Source: Allobosea sp.
GTDB taxonomy: Bacteria > Pseudomonadota > Alphaproteobacteria > Rhizobiales > Beijerinckiaceae
DNA: 64,000 nt
Assembly: GCF_017308015.1 (NCBI RefSeq)
Contig: NZ_JAFKFW010000003.1
Span: 207,006 to 271,005 of the forward strand
Direction of reading: 5' to 3'
Within the stretch, counting starts at the first letter, position 1, and each line of letters starts with the position of its first letter. The translations under genes and the position numbers were made by a program. Shown piece by piece: positions 1-8,418 of this stretch. Below the pieces are notes generated by a model. The model was not told the DNA's origin. It saw only the letters and a list, made by a program, of their open reading frames with translations, and ran no database searches.

Positions 1-1
1 G

Positions 2-226
2 ACCAGCGAAAACCTGTCGCTGCATGTCGACATGGTCCACCGCAAGGTCACGCCCTTCCCGGCCGACATCCTCGCCAACATCGCCCTGATGAAAGCAGCC
101 CACAGCATGATGCCGCTGCCGGCCACGATCGGCCGCATCATCGGCATGCCCAGGAAATCGGCGATCCGGGTCGATGAGACCACCGACGAGCGCGAGACCG
201 AGACGGCGACCGAAACCCGGCACTGA
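2..226 (+). CDS. Probable thioesterase family protein, C-terminal end only
   Basis: Open frame running in from the left edge and ending at a TGA; only the last 74 residues are present, so the start is outside the window. The visible part holds a short beta-strand-like segment (LSLHVDM) followed by RKVTPFP and a helix, an arrangement I associate with the C-terminus of 4HBT/hot-dog acyl-CoA thioesterases of Rhizobiales. The tail (about 15 residues rich in Glu, Thr and Arg) is low complexity. The next gene is convergent, with only 12 bp between stops. The family call rests on one motif and is tentative; the frame itself is convincing. Confidence 0.55.
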   Translation, partial: TSENLSLHVDMVHRKVTPFPADILANIALMKAAHSMMPLPATIGRIIGMPRKSAIRVDETTDERETETATETRH

Positions 227-238
227 ACGACGATCATC

Positions 239-1048
239 TCAGGGATCGTCGTCGGGGATCTTGAGCTTGTGCCCGCACGCCTTGCAGTAGACCGCGTCCG
301 GCTCATGCCGCTGCAAGGCGCATTCGGGACAGGGGAACAGCACCTTGTTCGGCCGAAACAGCGCCTGCGCCAGGCGCACGAACAGCGTGATCCCGACGAT
401 CATCACCACGATCGAGGTCAGCTTGCCGGCGACACCCGGCAGGGTCACGTCGCCGAAGCCGGTCGTGGTCACGGTCGCCACCGTGAAATAGAGCGCCTGG
501 ACATAGCTCTCCAGCCCGCCTTCCTGCCGGAAGAAGAAGGTGTAGACGAAGCCGGTCACCACGAAGAGAAAGGTCGCGATATTGCTCAGCGCCCGGACCA
601 CGTTCTCCCATTGGCGGAAGCGGGTCTCGCGGAACTGCGCCCAGACGATGCCCTTATGCGAGAGTGACCACAGCCTGAGGATGCGCAGGAAGCCGAAATT
701 CTCCAGCCATTGCGGCGCAAGCAGCGTCAGCAGGATGAAAAGATCGAGCAGCAGGGTCGGCTGGCGCAGCAGCCGGAGCATGTTGGTCGAAGCGAGCAGA
801 CGCGCAGCGATCTCCGTCACCATGATCACCGCGACGGAATAGTCGATCCAGAGGAAGGCCGCGTTCTCCCGGAGCAGCGGCGTCAGGATGAAGAAGGCGA
901 TGATCAGGAGATCGACGACCGTCGTCACCGCCTGGAAGCGCAGCGCTGCCGGCGAGCGGCCGTGATAAAGCTGGCGCAAACGGCTCCGCAGGGCTTCGAA
1001 GCGGCTCTGATCGGGCGGGGCGTCGGCGGCATCCATCGCCGCCAGCAT
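239..1048 (-). CDS. Voltage-gated-type potassium channel with C-terminal zinc ribbon
   Basis: 269 residues. Hydrophobic segments at about 42-60, 68-86, 98-112, 155-173 and 205-230, with a sparse S4-like segment (R122, R125), give a six-helix ion-channel layout. The pore loop carries TTTGFGD at 194-200, a K+ selectivity filter variant. After the last helix a cytosolic tail has Cys240-x-x-Cys243 and Cys255-x-x-Cys258, a zinc-ribbon arrangement. It should sit in the inner membrane as a tetramer passing K+. I chose the ATG at 1048: the frame stays open upstream but that part runs through a palindromic repeat (1059-1104) and has no channel-like sequence. A second ATG four codons in is possible. 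No ligand-binding domain other than the ribbon is visible, so gating is unknown. Confidence 0.85.
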   Translation of the reverse strand: MLAAMDAADAPPDQSRFEALRSRLRQLYHGRSPAALRFQAVTTVVDLLIIAFFILTPLLRENAAFLWIDYSVAVIMVTEIAARLLASTNMLRLLRQPTLLLDLFILLTLLAPQWLENFGFLRILRLWSLSHKGIVWAQFRETRFRQWENVVRALSNIATFLFVVTGFVYTFFFRQEGGLESYVQALYFTVATVTTTGFGDVTLPGVAGKLTSIVVMIVGITLFVRLAQALFRPNKVLFPCPECALQRHEPDAVYCKACGHKLKIPDDDP

Positions 1049-1058
1049 AGGCGTTAAA

Positions 1059-1104
1059 GCATCGCCCCGAAAAGTGCGACGCGGTTTTCGGGCAAAGCCG
1101 ATGC
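1059..1104. repeat. Palindromic intergenic repeat, family B (copy 1)
   Basis: Outer inverted ends GCATCG / CGATGC enclose CCGAAAAGTG and GGTTTTCGGG arms that pair with each other. The same layout recurs at 25956-26000 and 29721-29766. Elements of this type are dispersed in many Rhizobiales genomes. Here it lies just upstream of the channel gene start, in its 5' leader. Confidence 0.75.
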
Positions 1105-1127
1105 AAGAACAAAAGACCCGCGCACCG

Positions 1128-1805
1128 CTATGCCGCGTCCCGTTGCCGCGTCGCCACCGCATGGACCGCATAACCGCGATAGGCCACGCCGGTCCGGCAA
1201 TCGGCCCCGGCCGCTTCCGCCATGGCCTGCACGACCTCGGCCAGATCCTCGCGCGGCGTGACATGGAACAGCGCGAGCCAGCGCAGCAGCGCCACCTTGA
1301 ACGGCGCCGGCAAACCCGCCTGATCGCCGAAATCGACGATATGCAGCGAACCGCCCGGAGCGAGACGCCGCAGAGCCTCGACGACGACGCCCTGCCAGGG
1401 CGGGATCATCGACAGCGCATAGGAGATCACGATCCGGTCGAAACCGGCGCGGCCAAACAGCGCCTGCGGATCGAAGCCGGTGGCATCCGCCTGCGCGAGC
1501 CTGATCCGCCCCTCAAGCCCGGCCTTTGAAACCGAACCTTGCGCCGTCGCCAGCATCGCGCTGGAAACGTCGAGCCCGTAACAGGCGCAATCCGGATGGC
1601 GCCGTGCGATCCGGATCAGGTTGCGCCCGGTGCCGCAGCCGATCTCCAGCACGCTTCCGCCTTTCGGCGGCTGCAAGCCGTCGATGAGCTGGTCGCGGCC
1701 GAGCAGGTAGAACTTCCGGCTGGCATCGTAGAAATGGCGCTGGTGCCGGTAGATCCGGTCCATCAGCCCGGCGGCCGAGCCGGCCGGCGCCTCTGCGGCG
1801 CTCAC
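1128..1805 (-). CDS. btaB: BtaB: DGHS N-methyltransferase (betaine lipid synthesis)
   Basis: 225 residues, an S-adenosylmethionine methyltransferase with motif I LEIGCGTGRN at about 53-62, the acidic LDVS strand end, and a later GGSLHIVDFGD segment. With BtaA it makes diacylglyceryl-N,N,N-trimethylhomoserine (DGTS): BtaB adds three methyl groups to the homoserine headgroup. The N-terminal MDRIYRHQRHFYDASRKFYLLGRD stretch, split here as MDRIYRHQRHFYD then KFYLLGRD, is typical of BtaB. The start is a GTG whose last two bases overlap the btaA stop (GTGA), which means tight translational coupling. The assignment is firm because of both the domain and the partner. Confidence 0.9.
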   Translation of the reverse strand: MSAAEAPAGSAAGLMDRIYRHQRHFYDASRKFYLLGRDQLIDGLQPPKGGSVLEIGCGTGRNLIRIARRHPDCACYGLDVSSAMLATAQGSVSKAGLEGRIRLAQADATGFDPQALFGRAGFDRIVISYALSMIPPWQGVVVEALRRLAPGGSLHIVDFGDQAGLPAPFKVALLRWLALFHVTPREDLAEVVQAMAEAAGADCRTGVAYRGYAVHAVATRQRDAA

Positions 1806-3067
1806 CGGGCGGGCTCCTGGAGCACATAGAGATGGAAGCCGCCATAGATCGCCGAGCGATCCTGCCGGCAGAGATCGCGGCTCTTCGCCTCCTCGTAATG
1901 CCACTGGCCGAGGATCGCAGCCGGGATACGGCCCGGCAGCAGGCGCTCATCGGCGGCGGTGCGGAAGATCACCCGCGCACCCGGCCGGGCCGTCCGCGTG
2001 ATCTGCGACCACAGCGCCGTGAGATCGGCGTCGTTCATCCAGTCCTGCGCGTCGAGCAGCACATAGGCATCGCAGCTCTCCGCCGGCTGCTCTTCCAAGC
2101 AGGCCGTGACCGCGCTCTGGCGATACGAGACGCCCGAAGCACGCTCCTTCACCGCCGCGAAATGCTGCGGTTGGAGATAGGGCGGGAAGGCCGCGTCCGG
2201 CCCCTCGCCATAGCGCCGGCCGAAAGCCTGCTGGGCGAAATAATTGTCCCTGAGGTCGAAATCGCAGGCGAGGCGCTCGAGCCGGAGCTTCAGCGCGCCC
2301 AGAATGCCGTCCTCGCCATCGGCGGCCAGCGCCTTGTATTGCGCCGGCGGAATGCCGAGACCGTAGAGCGAGGCTGGCTGGCGCACCAGCCAGCGCACCA
2401 GCCTGCGCTCGAAGACCGGCGCGAGATGCCTGTCGTAGAGCGCCCGCTGCTCGGCCAAGTCGCGCGCCGCCAGCATCGCCTTGGGATTGCCGCCGAGCAA
2501 TCGCGCCAGCAGATGCCCAGTGCCGATGAAGCGCCCGAGCAGGCCGTAGCGATGGAAGCCTCGAGCGAAGAGATTGATCCGGCGGCGCCCGTTCAGCCCC
2601 CGCCCCTCCCAGTAGCCCCGCGAGACGGCGTCGAGATGATCGGCGATCTCGCGGTCGTAGAGCGTGACATTGGCGCTCTCATTGGCTCGCCCGAAGAAGC
2701 GCAGGAAATCTTCCTGCTTCTCCATCCGCGCCAGCGCCGCGAGCTTGAGCCGCCCGAGCGCGATATGAGTGGCGTTGAGGTCGACGGCGCTGACTCGGAT
2801 CGGCGCCGCCGTCAGATAGGACAGGATGTTGCAGGAGCCCGACGCGATCGCGACGACATGATCGCCGGCCTTGAGCTGAAGCGCCGCCATGTCGACGACC
2901 GGGTCCTCCCAGATCTGCGGATAGACCAGCCCCGAGAAGGCGCGCGCGAACAGCCATTCCAGCATGCCGGCCTTGGAGAGCGTCTTGCTGCGCCGGACGG
3001 CCTGTCCCAGGCCCGAGCTCGTCATGCGGCGGGCCGCGCGCGCCGTTTGCGTCGCCTGTTGCGTCAC
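1802..3067 (-). CDS. btaA: BtaA: S-adenosylmethionine:diacylglycerol 3-amino-3-carboxypropyltransferase
   Basis: 421 residues, DUF3419 family. It transfers the 3-amino-3-carboxypropyl group of AdoMet to diacylglycerol, the first step to the betaine lipid DGTS at the inner membrane. The AdoMet-binding fold shows as VVAIASGSCNILSYL (about 71-85) followed by AVDLNATHIALG. Further family segments are the YPQIWEDP near residue 50 and the C-terminal IYGGFHLY. I chose the GTG at 3067 because GGGAGG lies 7 nt upstream; an open extension to 3148 has no such site. It forms an operon with btaB (4-bp overlap). A PhoB-box-like repeat lies 46 nt upstream of the start (3113-3130), consistent with induction by phosphate limitation, as is established for DGTS in Sinorhizobium. 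Confidence 0.93.
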   Translation of the reverse strand: MTQQATQTARAARRMTSSGLGQAVRRSKTLSKAGMLEWLFARAFSGLVYPQIWEDPVVDMAALQLKAGDHVVAIASGSCNILSYLTAAPIRVSAVDLNATHIALGRLKLAALARMEKQEDFLRFFGRANESANVTLYDREIADHLDAVSRGYWEGRGLNGRRRINLFARGFHRYGLLGRFIGTGHLLARLLGGNPKAMLAARDLAEQRALYDRHLAPVFERRLVRWLVRQPASLYGLGIPPAQYKALAADGEDGILGALKLRLERLACDFDLRDNYFAQQAFGRRYGEGPDAAFPPYLQPQHFAAVKERASGVSYRQSAVTACLEEQPAESCDAYVLLDAQDWMNDADLTALWSQITRTARPGARVIFRTAADERLLPGRIPAAILGQWHYEEAKSRDLCRQDRSAIYGGFHLYVLQEPAR

Positions 3068-3112
3068 AGGTTTTCCTCCCTTTGCGGGTGGCCGGGCTGC
3101 TAGAGGAGTCGC

Positions 3113-3130
3113 GTGACGGTCCGGTGACGA
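3113..3130 (-). promoter_or_regulatory. Candidate PhoB box upstream of btaAB
   Basis: On the minus strand two 7-mers, TCGTCAC and CCGTCAC, are separated by four bases (CGGA), giving the 11-bp period of a Pho box (consensus CTGTCAT-N4-CTGTCAT). Each half matches at 5 of 7 positions at most. It lies 46-63 nt before the btaA start, a sensible place for activation. Spacing and context support it; sequence match is moderate. Confidence 0.5.
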
Positions 3131-3255
3131 TGCCAGGGGAGTGCCCACGGCTTCGTGAAAAAGCTAACCGGCGCGGGGCTGAAATCAGACGCGGGAAACG
3201 CCATATTGAGGCTAAGAGAGCCAATGAGGCGCCTCCCGCTGACAAGGAGATCGCA

Positions 3256-3696
3256 ATGGGTCTGATGAGCATGTTCGGCGAGCCGAAGGAACAGGACGAG
3301 AGCTTCCCTTTCCGACTCTCGGACGCTGAGTGGCGCGCGCGGCTGACGCCGGAGCAATATCAGGTCCTGCGCGGGCACGGCACGGAGCGGGCCGGCTCCT
3401 GCGCTCTGAACTACGAGAAGCGCGCCGGTACCTTCTCCTGCGCCGGCTGCGGCCAGAAGCTGTTCCGGTCGGGCAAGAAATTCGAGAGCGGCACCGGCTG
3501 GCCGAGCTTCGACCAGCCGCTGGAAGGCGCGGTCGAGACCAGCGAGGATCGTAAGTTCGGCATGGTCCGCGTCGAGGTGCATTGCGCGAATTGCGGCGGC
3601 CATCTCGGCCACGTCTTCCCGGACGGCCCGCCACCCACCGGCCTGCGCTACTGCATCAACGGCGTGGCGATGGATTTCGAGCCGGAAGCGGCCTGA
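3256..3696 (+). CDS. msrB: Peptide-methionine (R)-S-oxide reductase MsrB
   Basis: 146 residues, full length for a cytosolic MsrB. It reduces methionine-R-sulfoxide in proteins back to methionine. Visible: zinc ligands Cys62/Cys65 (CAGC) and Cys110/Cys113 (CANC), the GTGWPSF segment, GHVFPDGP, and catalytic Cys133 in RYCING. No signal peptide. Start ATG chosen because AAGGAGA precedes it by 5-6 nt. Divergent from btaAB across about 190 bp. A strong hairpin terminator follows. Confidence 0.95.
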   Translation: MGLMSMFGEPKEQDESFPFRLSDAEWRARLTPEQYQVLRGHGTERAGSCALNYEKRAGTFSCAGCGQKLFRSGKKFESGTGWPSFDQPLEGAVETSEDRKFGMVRVEVHCANCGGHLGHVFPDGPPPTGLRYCINGVAMDFEPEAA

Positions 3697-3720
3697 TTAT
3701 CACTTCGTTCCAACAAAAAG

Positions 3721-3761
3721 GCCCGGGTACCCCTCTCTCGGAGGGAAAGGGGTACCCGGGC
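3721..3761. terminator. Bidirectional terminator between msrB and the acyl-CoA dehydrogenase gene
   Basis: Perfect 14-bp inverted repeat (3721-3734 with 3748-3761; arm GCCCGGGTACCCCT) with a 13-nt loop. A-rich sequence precedes the stem (AAAAAG), giving a T-tract on the minus strand, and TAAAAG follows. It lies between two convergent genes and can serve both. Confidence 0.85.
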
Positions 3762-3770
3762 TAAAAGAGT

Positions 3771-5420
3771 CTAGTTCACCAGCGGAACCGCCCGCCGCGC
3801 CAGCGCCGCCGCATCGACGCCCAGTGGCAGGTCGCCGAACTGCCCTGACCAGCCCCCCCCAAGCCGCGTCGCCATGAAGGCGTCCGCCGCGTCTGTCGGC
3901 GCGAAGCGCAACAGCAGCGAACCCTGCAGCATCAACGCCAGCTTCTCGGTCAATCGCCGCGCCTGCCCCTCGTTGCGCATCATCTCCGGCAGATCGCCCT
4001 CCAGCCGCTTCAGCGCCGCATCGTAACGCCGATCCGTTCCTGCAGCGGCCATCAGCTCCGCCCGCAGCACGTCGACCGCCCCCTCATCGCGCGCCAGCGA
4101 GCGCAGCACGTCGAGGCAGATGACGTTGCCCGAGCCTTCCCAGATGGCGTTGAGTGGCGCCTCCCGATAGAGCCGCGCCATCGGGTTCTCCTCGATGAAG
4201 CCGTTGCCGCCATGGCATTCCAGCGCCTCGGTGACGACGGCCGGCGCGCGCCGCGTGATCCAGTACTTCGCGATCGGCGCCCCGACCCGCGCCAGGAGCC
4301 GCTCGCTTTCGGACACCTCCTGCCGATCGAGCGCCGCGAACAGCCGGAACGCGAGCCAGGCAGCGGCCTCCGCCTCGATGGCGATATCGGCGAGCACGTT
4401 CTGCATGATCGGCTGGTCGATCAGCGCCTTCTGGAAAGCGCGGCGATGCTGCGCGTGATGCGCCGCGAGCGAGACCGCCATCCGCATCAGCCCGGAGGAC
4501 GCCGCCGCGATATCGAGCCGCGAATTGTGATTCATCGACAGGCCAGTCCGGATACCCCGGCCCGGTTCGCCGATGAGGTGGCCGATCGCGCCTCTGAACT
4601 CGACCTCGGAAGAGGCATTGGAACGATTGCCGACCTTGTCCTTGAGCCGCTGGATCGCGATACCGTTGCGCCCGCCGTCCGGCAGCCAGCCCGGCACGGC
4701 GAAGCAGGAGATGCCCTCGGCCGTGCGCGCCAGCGTCAGGAAGACGTCGGAATGCGGCACCGAGAAGAACCACTTCCGCCCATGCAGCGAGAAGGTGCCG
4801 TCGCGATTATCCTCGGCAGAAGTCTGAGTCTGCCTCAGATCCGAGCCGCCCTGCGTCTCCGTCATCGCCGTGCCGACGGTCGCTCCCGTCTTGAGGTGGG
4901 CCGGTCCCTGCCGCGGGTCATAGCGGTCGGAGGTGACGAGCGAGCCCCATTGCTCCCACACGGCCGCATCCGGTTTCAGCACCGGCACGGCGGCATAGGT
5001 CATGCTGATCGGACAGCAGATACCGCTCTCCGCCCCGTACCAGAGATATTGCAGGGCGGCGCGAGCCACCTGCGCGCCGGATTCCGGCCGGTTCCAGGCG
5101 AGCGCATGCGCCTCCTGCCCGATGGCGAGCCCCATCAACTCATGCCACGCCGGATGGAAGGCGATCTCGTCGATCCGGTTGCCGAAACGGTCGAAGGCTT
5201 TCAGTTCAGGCGGGTAACGATTGGCGAGATAGGCCAGCTCCTGCACCCGTGCCGAACCGACCGTCCGCCCCGCCTCGCTCAAGCGTGCGCGCGCCCAGTC
5301 GGCTCCGAAGGCCGAGACGATGCCGGGCAGCACCGGATCGGCGGCGAAGGCGTCGTACTCCGCCAGCACCGGCACCTGATTGGTGACCTCCCAGCGCGCC
5401 GTTTCGCCTAGCTCAGCCAT
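3771..5420 (-). CDS. AidB-like acyl-CoA dehydrogenase
   Basis: 549 residues, matching the longer AidB/isovaleryl-CoA-dehydrogenase-like branch rather than the ~380-residue catabolic enzymes. FAD and substrate contacts show as MTETQGGSDLR (about 186-196), a middle beta domain with the GRKWFFS segment, and the C-terminal ECHGGNGFIEE followed by YREAPLNAIWEGSGNV, typical of the family. AidB-type proteins are linked to alkylation-damage tolerance and bind DNA in E. coli; whether this one oxidises an acyl-CoA is not clear. I chose the ATG at 5420, which has GGGAGGTGG just upstream; the longer open frame lacks a ribosome site. It shares a terminator with msrB. Confidence 0.88.
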   Translation of the reverse strand: MAELGETARWEVTNQVPVLAEYDAFAADPVLPGIVSAFGADWARARLSEAGRTVGSARVQELAYLANRYPPELKAFDRFGNRIDEIAFHPAWHELMGLAIGQEAHALAWNRPESGAQVARAALQYLWYGAESGICCPISMTYAAVPVLKPDAAVWEQWGSLVTSDRYDPRQGPAHLKTGATVGTAMTETQGGSDLRQTQTSAEDNRDGTFSLHGRKWFFSVPHSDVFLTLARTAEGISCFAVPGWLPDGGRNGIAIQRLKDKVGNRSNASSEVEFRGAIGHLIGEPGRGIRTGLSMNHNSRLDIAAASSGLMRMAVSLAAHHAQHRRAFQKALIDQPIMQNVLADIAIEAEAAAWLAFRLFAALDRQEVSESERLLARVGAPIAKYWITRRAPAVVTEALECHGGNGFIEENPMARLYREAPLNAIWEGSGNVICLDVLRSLARDEGAVDVLRAELMAAAGTDRRYDAALKRLEGDLPEMMRNEGQARRLTEKLALMLQGSLLLRFAPTDAADAFMATRLGGGWSGQFGDLPLGVDAAALARRAVPLVN

Positions 5421-5535
5421 TGCTGCCACCTCCCTGTGGAACGGGATATAAAATGATCGCTCCGGCAGGGCGCAATCCTGACGGCGACGCCCTATATTCG
5501 CCGGAGAACGAATCACGCACGAGCAGCGCACACCC

Positions 5536-7914
5536 TTGTCCGACGCAGACCCCTTTTCCGCTCCCCCGCCCCGCCCCGGCGGCCTCGCCGCGCGCGCTGC
5601 CGCGCAGCCGGCGGCCGGCTATCTCGCGGGGCTGAACCCGGAGCAGCGTCAGGCGGTCGAGGCGACGGAAGGCCCGGTTCTGGTGCTGGCCGGCGCCGGC
5701 ACCGGTAAGACCCGCGTGCTGACCACCCGCATCGGCCACCTGATCTCGACCAGCCGCGCCTACCCGTCTCAGATCCTCGCCGTCACCTTCACGAACAAGG
5801 CGGCGCGCGAGATGAAGGAGCGCGTCGCCCATCTCGTCGGCCCCGTGGCGGAGGGCATGCCCTGGCTCGGCACCTTCCATTCGATTTCGGCCAAGCTCCT
5901 GCGCCGCCATGCCGAATTGCTCGACCTGCGCAGCGACTTCACCATCCTCGACACCGACGACCAGATCCGCCTGATGAAGCAGGTGATTCAGGCCGAGGGC
6001 ATCGACGAGAAGCGCTGGCCCGGCCGCATGCTGGCAGGCTTCATCGATAGCTGGAAGAATCGCGGTCTCGCGCCCAAGGATGTGCCCGCGGGCGAAGCCG
6101 CCGTCTTCGCCCATGGCAAGGGCGGCAAGCTCTATGCCGCCTATCAGGAGCGCCTGAAGGCGCTGAACGCCGTCGATTTCGGCGATCTGCTGCTGCACTG
6201 CCTGACATTGTTCCGCGACTATCCGGACGTGCTCCAGACCTATCACGACCGCTTCCGCTACATCCTCGTCGACGAGTATCAGGACACCAACACGGCCCAG
6301 TATCTCTGGCTGCGGCTGCTGGCGCAGGGCCGCCGCAACATCTGCTGCGTCGGCGACGACGACCAGTCGATCTATGGCTGGCGTGGCGCCGAGGTCGACA
6401 ACATCCTGCGCTTCGAGCACGATTTTCCAGGTGCGACGGTGATCCGGTTGGAGCGCAACTACCGCTCCACCGGCCATATCCTCGCGACCGCCTCGAAGCT
6501 GATCGCCCGCAACGAAGGCCGTCTCGGCAAGACCCTGCGCACCGAAGACGCGCTCGGCGAGAAGGTCACCATCACCGGTGCGTGGGACAGCCAGGAGGAA
6601 GCGCGCCTGATCTCCGACGAGATCGAGGCGATGCAGGCCAAGAAATACAATCTCGCCGAGGTCGCGGTGCTCGTGCGCATCTCCGCCCAGATGCGGGAGA
6701 TCGAGGAACGCTTCGTCCAGGCCGGCGTGCCTTATCGCGTCATCGGCGGCCCGCGCTTCTACGAGCGCGCCGAAATCCGCGATGCGCTCGCCTATCTGCG
6801 CTGCGTGGTCTCAGCCACCGACGATCTCGCCTTCGAGCGCATCGTCAACGTGCCCAAGCGCGGCCTCGGCGATACGACGGTCCGGCTCCTGCACGAGCAC
6901 GCCCGCGCCACCGGTTTCTCGCTGATGCAGTCGGCCCGCGCCGCAGTCGAGAGCGACGAGCTGAAGTCCAAGGCTCGCACGTCGCTGCGCGAGCTGGTCG
7001 AGGCCTTCGGCCGTTGGCAGGCCAACGCCGAGAACATGCCCCAGGGCGAGCTTGCCGAGCTGGTGCTGGAAGAGTCCGGCTATACCGAAATGTGGAAGAA
7101 AGACCGGTCGGCCGACGCCGCCGGGCGGCTGGAAAACCTCAAGGAACTGGTGCGCTCGCTCGACGGGTTCCCCGACCTGCCCGCCTTCCTCGAGCACGTC
7201 GCGCTGGTGACGGACCTCGCGGACGGCGAGGCCGAGGCGCGCGTCTCGATCATGACCCTGCACGCTGCCAAGGGGCTGGAATTCGACACCGTCTTCCTGC
7301 CCGGCTGGGAGGAAGGCCTGTTCCCGAACCAGCGCGCCCTCGACGAGAGTGGCCGCGCCGGCCTCGAGGAAGAACGCCGCCTCGCCCATGTCGGCCTCAC
7401 CCGCGCCCGCAAGAAGCTGAAGCTCTATTTCGCCTCGAACCGGCGCATCCACGGCCTCTGGCAGACCAGCCTGCCCTCGCGCTTCATCGACGAACTGCCG
7501 GAGGAACATGTCGAGGTCGAGCAGGCCCCGACCAGCTATAGCCAAGGCGGCTACGGCGCCTCGCGCTTCGACCGGATGGAGAGCTTCGGCTCCAGCTACA
7601 ACACGCCGGGCTGGCAGCGCGCGCAGGAGAACCGGGCGAGGAATGGCGGCGGCAGCGGTTTCTCGGAAAGCGGCCGCGGCTTCGGCCAGGGCAATTTCGG
7701 CGGCGGCTCGCGCCAGCGCGGTCCGCTGCTGATCGAGGGCGAGCTGACCGCGAAATCATCCGGCGAATCCGCCTATGGCGAGGGCGCCCGCGTCTTCCAC
7801 GTCAAGTTCGGCCCCGGCTCCGTCGCCAGCGTCGACGGCAACAAGCTCACCGTCGATTTCGACAAGGCCGGCCGGAAGATGGTGCTCGACTCGTTCGTGC
7901 AGAAGGCGGGCTAG
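5536..7914 (+). CDS. uvrD: ATP-dependent DNA helicase, UvrD/PcrA type
   Basis: 792 residues, a superfamily 1A 3'-5' helicase for nucleotide excision and mismatch repair and for clearing DNA-bound proteins. Motif Ia/Walker A AGAGTGKT is at 52-59; motif II DEYQDTN starts at about 246; GDDDQSIYGWRGA is motif III; the C-terminal half has VSIMTLHAAKGLEF and VGLTRARKKL. The last 100 residues are Gly/Ser/Arg-rich and end in a small Tudor-like segment (VFHVKFGPGSVASVDG), as in PcrA. The start appears to be TTG at 5536: no ATG or GTG precedes the conserved region in frame. Divergent from the acyl-CoA dehydrogenase gene. An AT-rich two-gene unit begins 5 bp after its stop. Confidence 0.93.
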   Translation: MSDADPFSAPPPRPGGLAARAAAQPAAGYLAGLNPEQRQAVEATEGPVLVLAGAGTGKTRVLTTRIGHLISTSRAYPSQILAVTFTNKAAREMKERVAHLVGPVAEGMPWLGTFHSISAKLLRRHAELLDLRSDFTILDTDDQIRLMKQVIQAEGIDEKRWPGRMLAGFIDSWKNRGLAPKDVPAGEAAVFAHGKGGKLYAAYQERLKALNAVDFGDLLLHCLTLFRDYPDVLQTYHDRFRYILVDEYQDTNTAQYLWLRLLAQGRRNICCVGDDDQSIYGWRGAEVDNILRFEHDFPGATVIRLERNYRSTGHILATASKLIARNEGRLGKTLRTEDALGEKVTITGAWDSQEEARLISDEIEAMQAKKYNLAEVAVLVRISAQMREIEERFVQAGVPYRVIGGPRFYERAEIRDALAYLRCVVSATDDLAFERIVNVPKRGLGDTTVRLLHEHARATGFSLMQSARAAVESDELKSKARTSLRELVEAFGRWQANAENMPQGELAELVLEESGYTEMWKKDRSADAAGRLENLKELVRSLDGFPDLPAFLEHVALVTDLADGEAEARVSIMTLHAAKGLEFDTVFLPGWEEGLFPNQRALDESGRAGLEEERRLAHVGLTRARKKLKLYFASNRRIHGLWQTSLPSRFIDELPEEHVEVEQAPTSYSQGGYGASRFDRMESFGSSYNTPGWQRAQENRARNGGGSGFSESGRGFGQGNFGGGSRQRGPLLIEGELTAKSSGESAYGEGARVFHVKFGPGSVASVDGNKLTVDFDKAGRKMVLDSFVQKAG

Positions 7915-7919
7915 CAATT

Positions 7920-8417
7920 ATGCCCCGCGACGCCAGAGAGATAGCCAATATAATACTTGATAGATCGGAATATTTAAATTTACATATCTCAAATCTATCA
8001 CTTAATAAAATATTATACTTTGTAAATGGCGTGAATTATAAATTCACAAATGAAGATCTATTAATGGACAGATTTGAAGCTTGGGAGTATGGGCCTGTAA
8101 TTAAAGAGATATACTATCAATTCAAAAAACATGGCTCCGAGAGAATAACAAGCCGAGCAACAACCACAGATTTTTTGACTGGAAAAACAGAGATATTTCC
8201 AAAAACAATAACCAGCGATGAGTTAGATCGGATTTTGCCAGTCATTGATTTTTTTTCCCGCGTTCCCTCTGGAAAGCTTGTGGATTGGAGCCATATGGAA
8301 GGCTCGCCATGGTACGAGACATGGCATCATGCAGGGCGATTGAATGTTGGGATGAAAATCTCGAACGAGAGTATGAGGGCCTATTTTAGGAGTTCGTGGT
8401 CAAAAGCGGGAGCATGA
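7920..8417 (+). CDS. Panacea-domain (DUF4065) protein, probable antitoxin
   Basis: 165 residues. The N-terminal half carries the Panacea/SocA-like signature: a helix with LSLNKILYFVNG (about 27-37) followed by a segment ending EAWEYGPV (53-60). Panacea is known as a promiscuous antitoxin domain (PanA) normally encoded beside its toxin; related SocA from Caulobacter is a proteolytic adaptor for toxin SocB. Base composition of the gene is strikingly AT-rich against its GC-rich neighbours, a sign of recent acquisition. It starts 5 bp after the uvrD stop and is followed after a single base by another gene, so the two are probably co-translated. Antitoxin role is inferred from the domain and context. 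Confidence 0.8.
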   Translation: MPRDAREIANIILDRSEYLNLHISNLSLNKILYFVNGVNYKFTNEDLLMDRFEAWEYGPVIKEIYYQFKKHGSERITSRATTTDFLTGKTEIFPKTITSDELDRILPVIDFFSRVPSGKLVDWSHMEGSPWYETWHHAGRLNVGMKISNESMRAYFRSSWSKAGA

Positions 8418-8418
8418 A

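Noticed and set aside
5413-6477. A 354-codon minus-strand frame over the uvrD start
   Set aside because: Antisense to the helicase N-terminus, whose ATP-binding motif is intact; it resembles a mirror frame.
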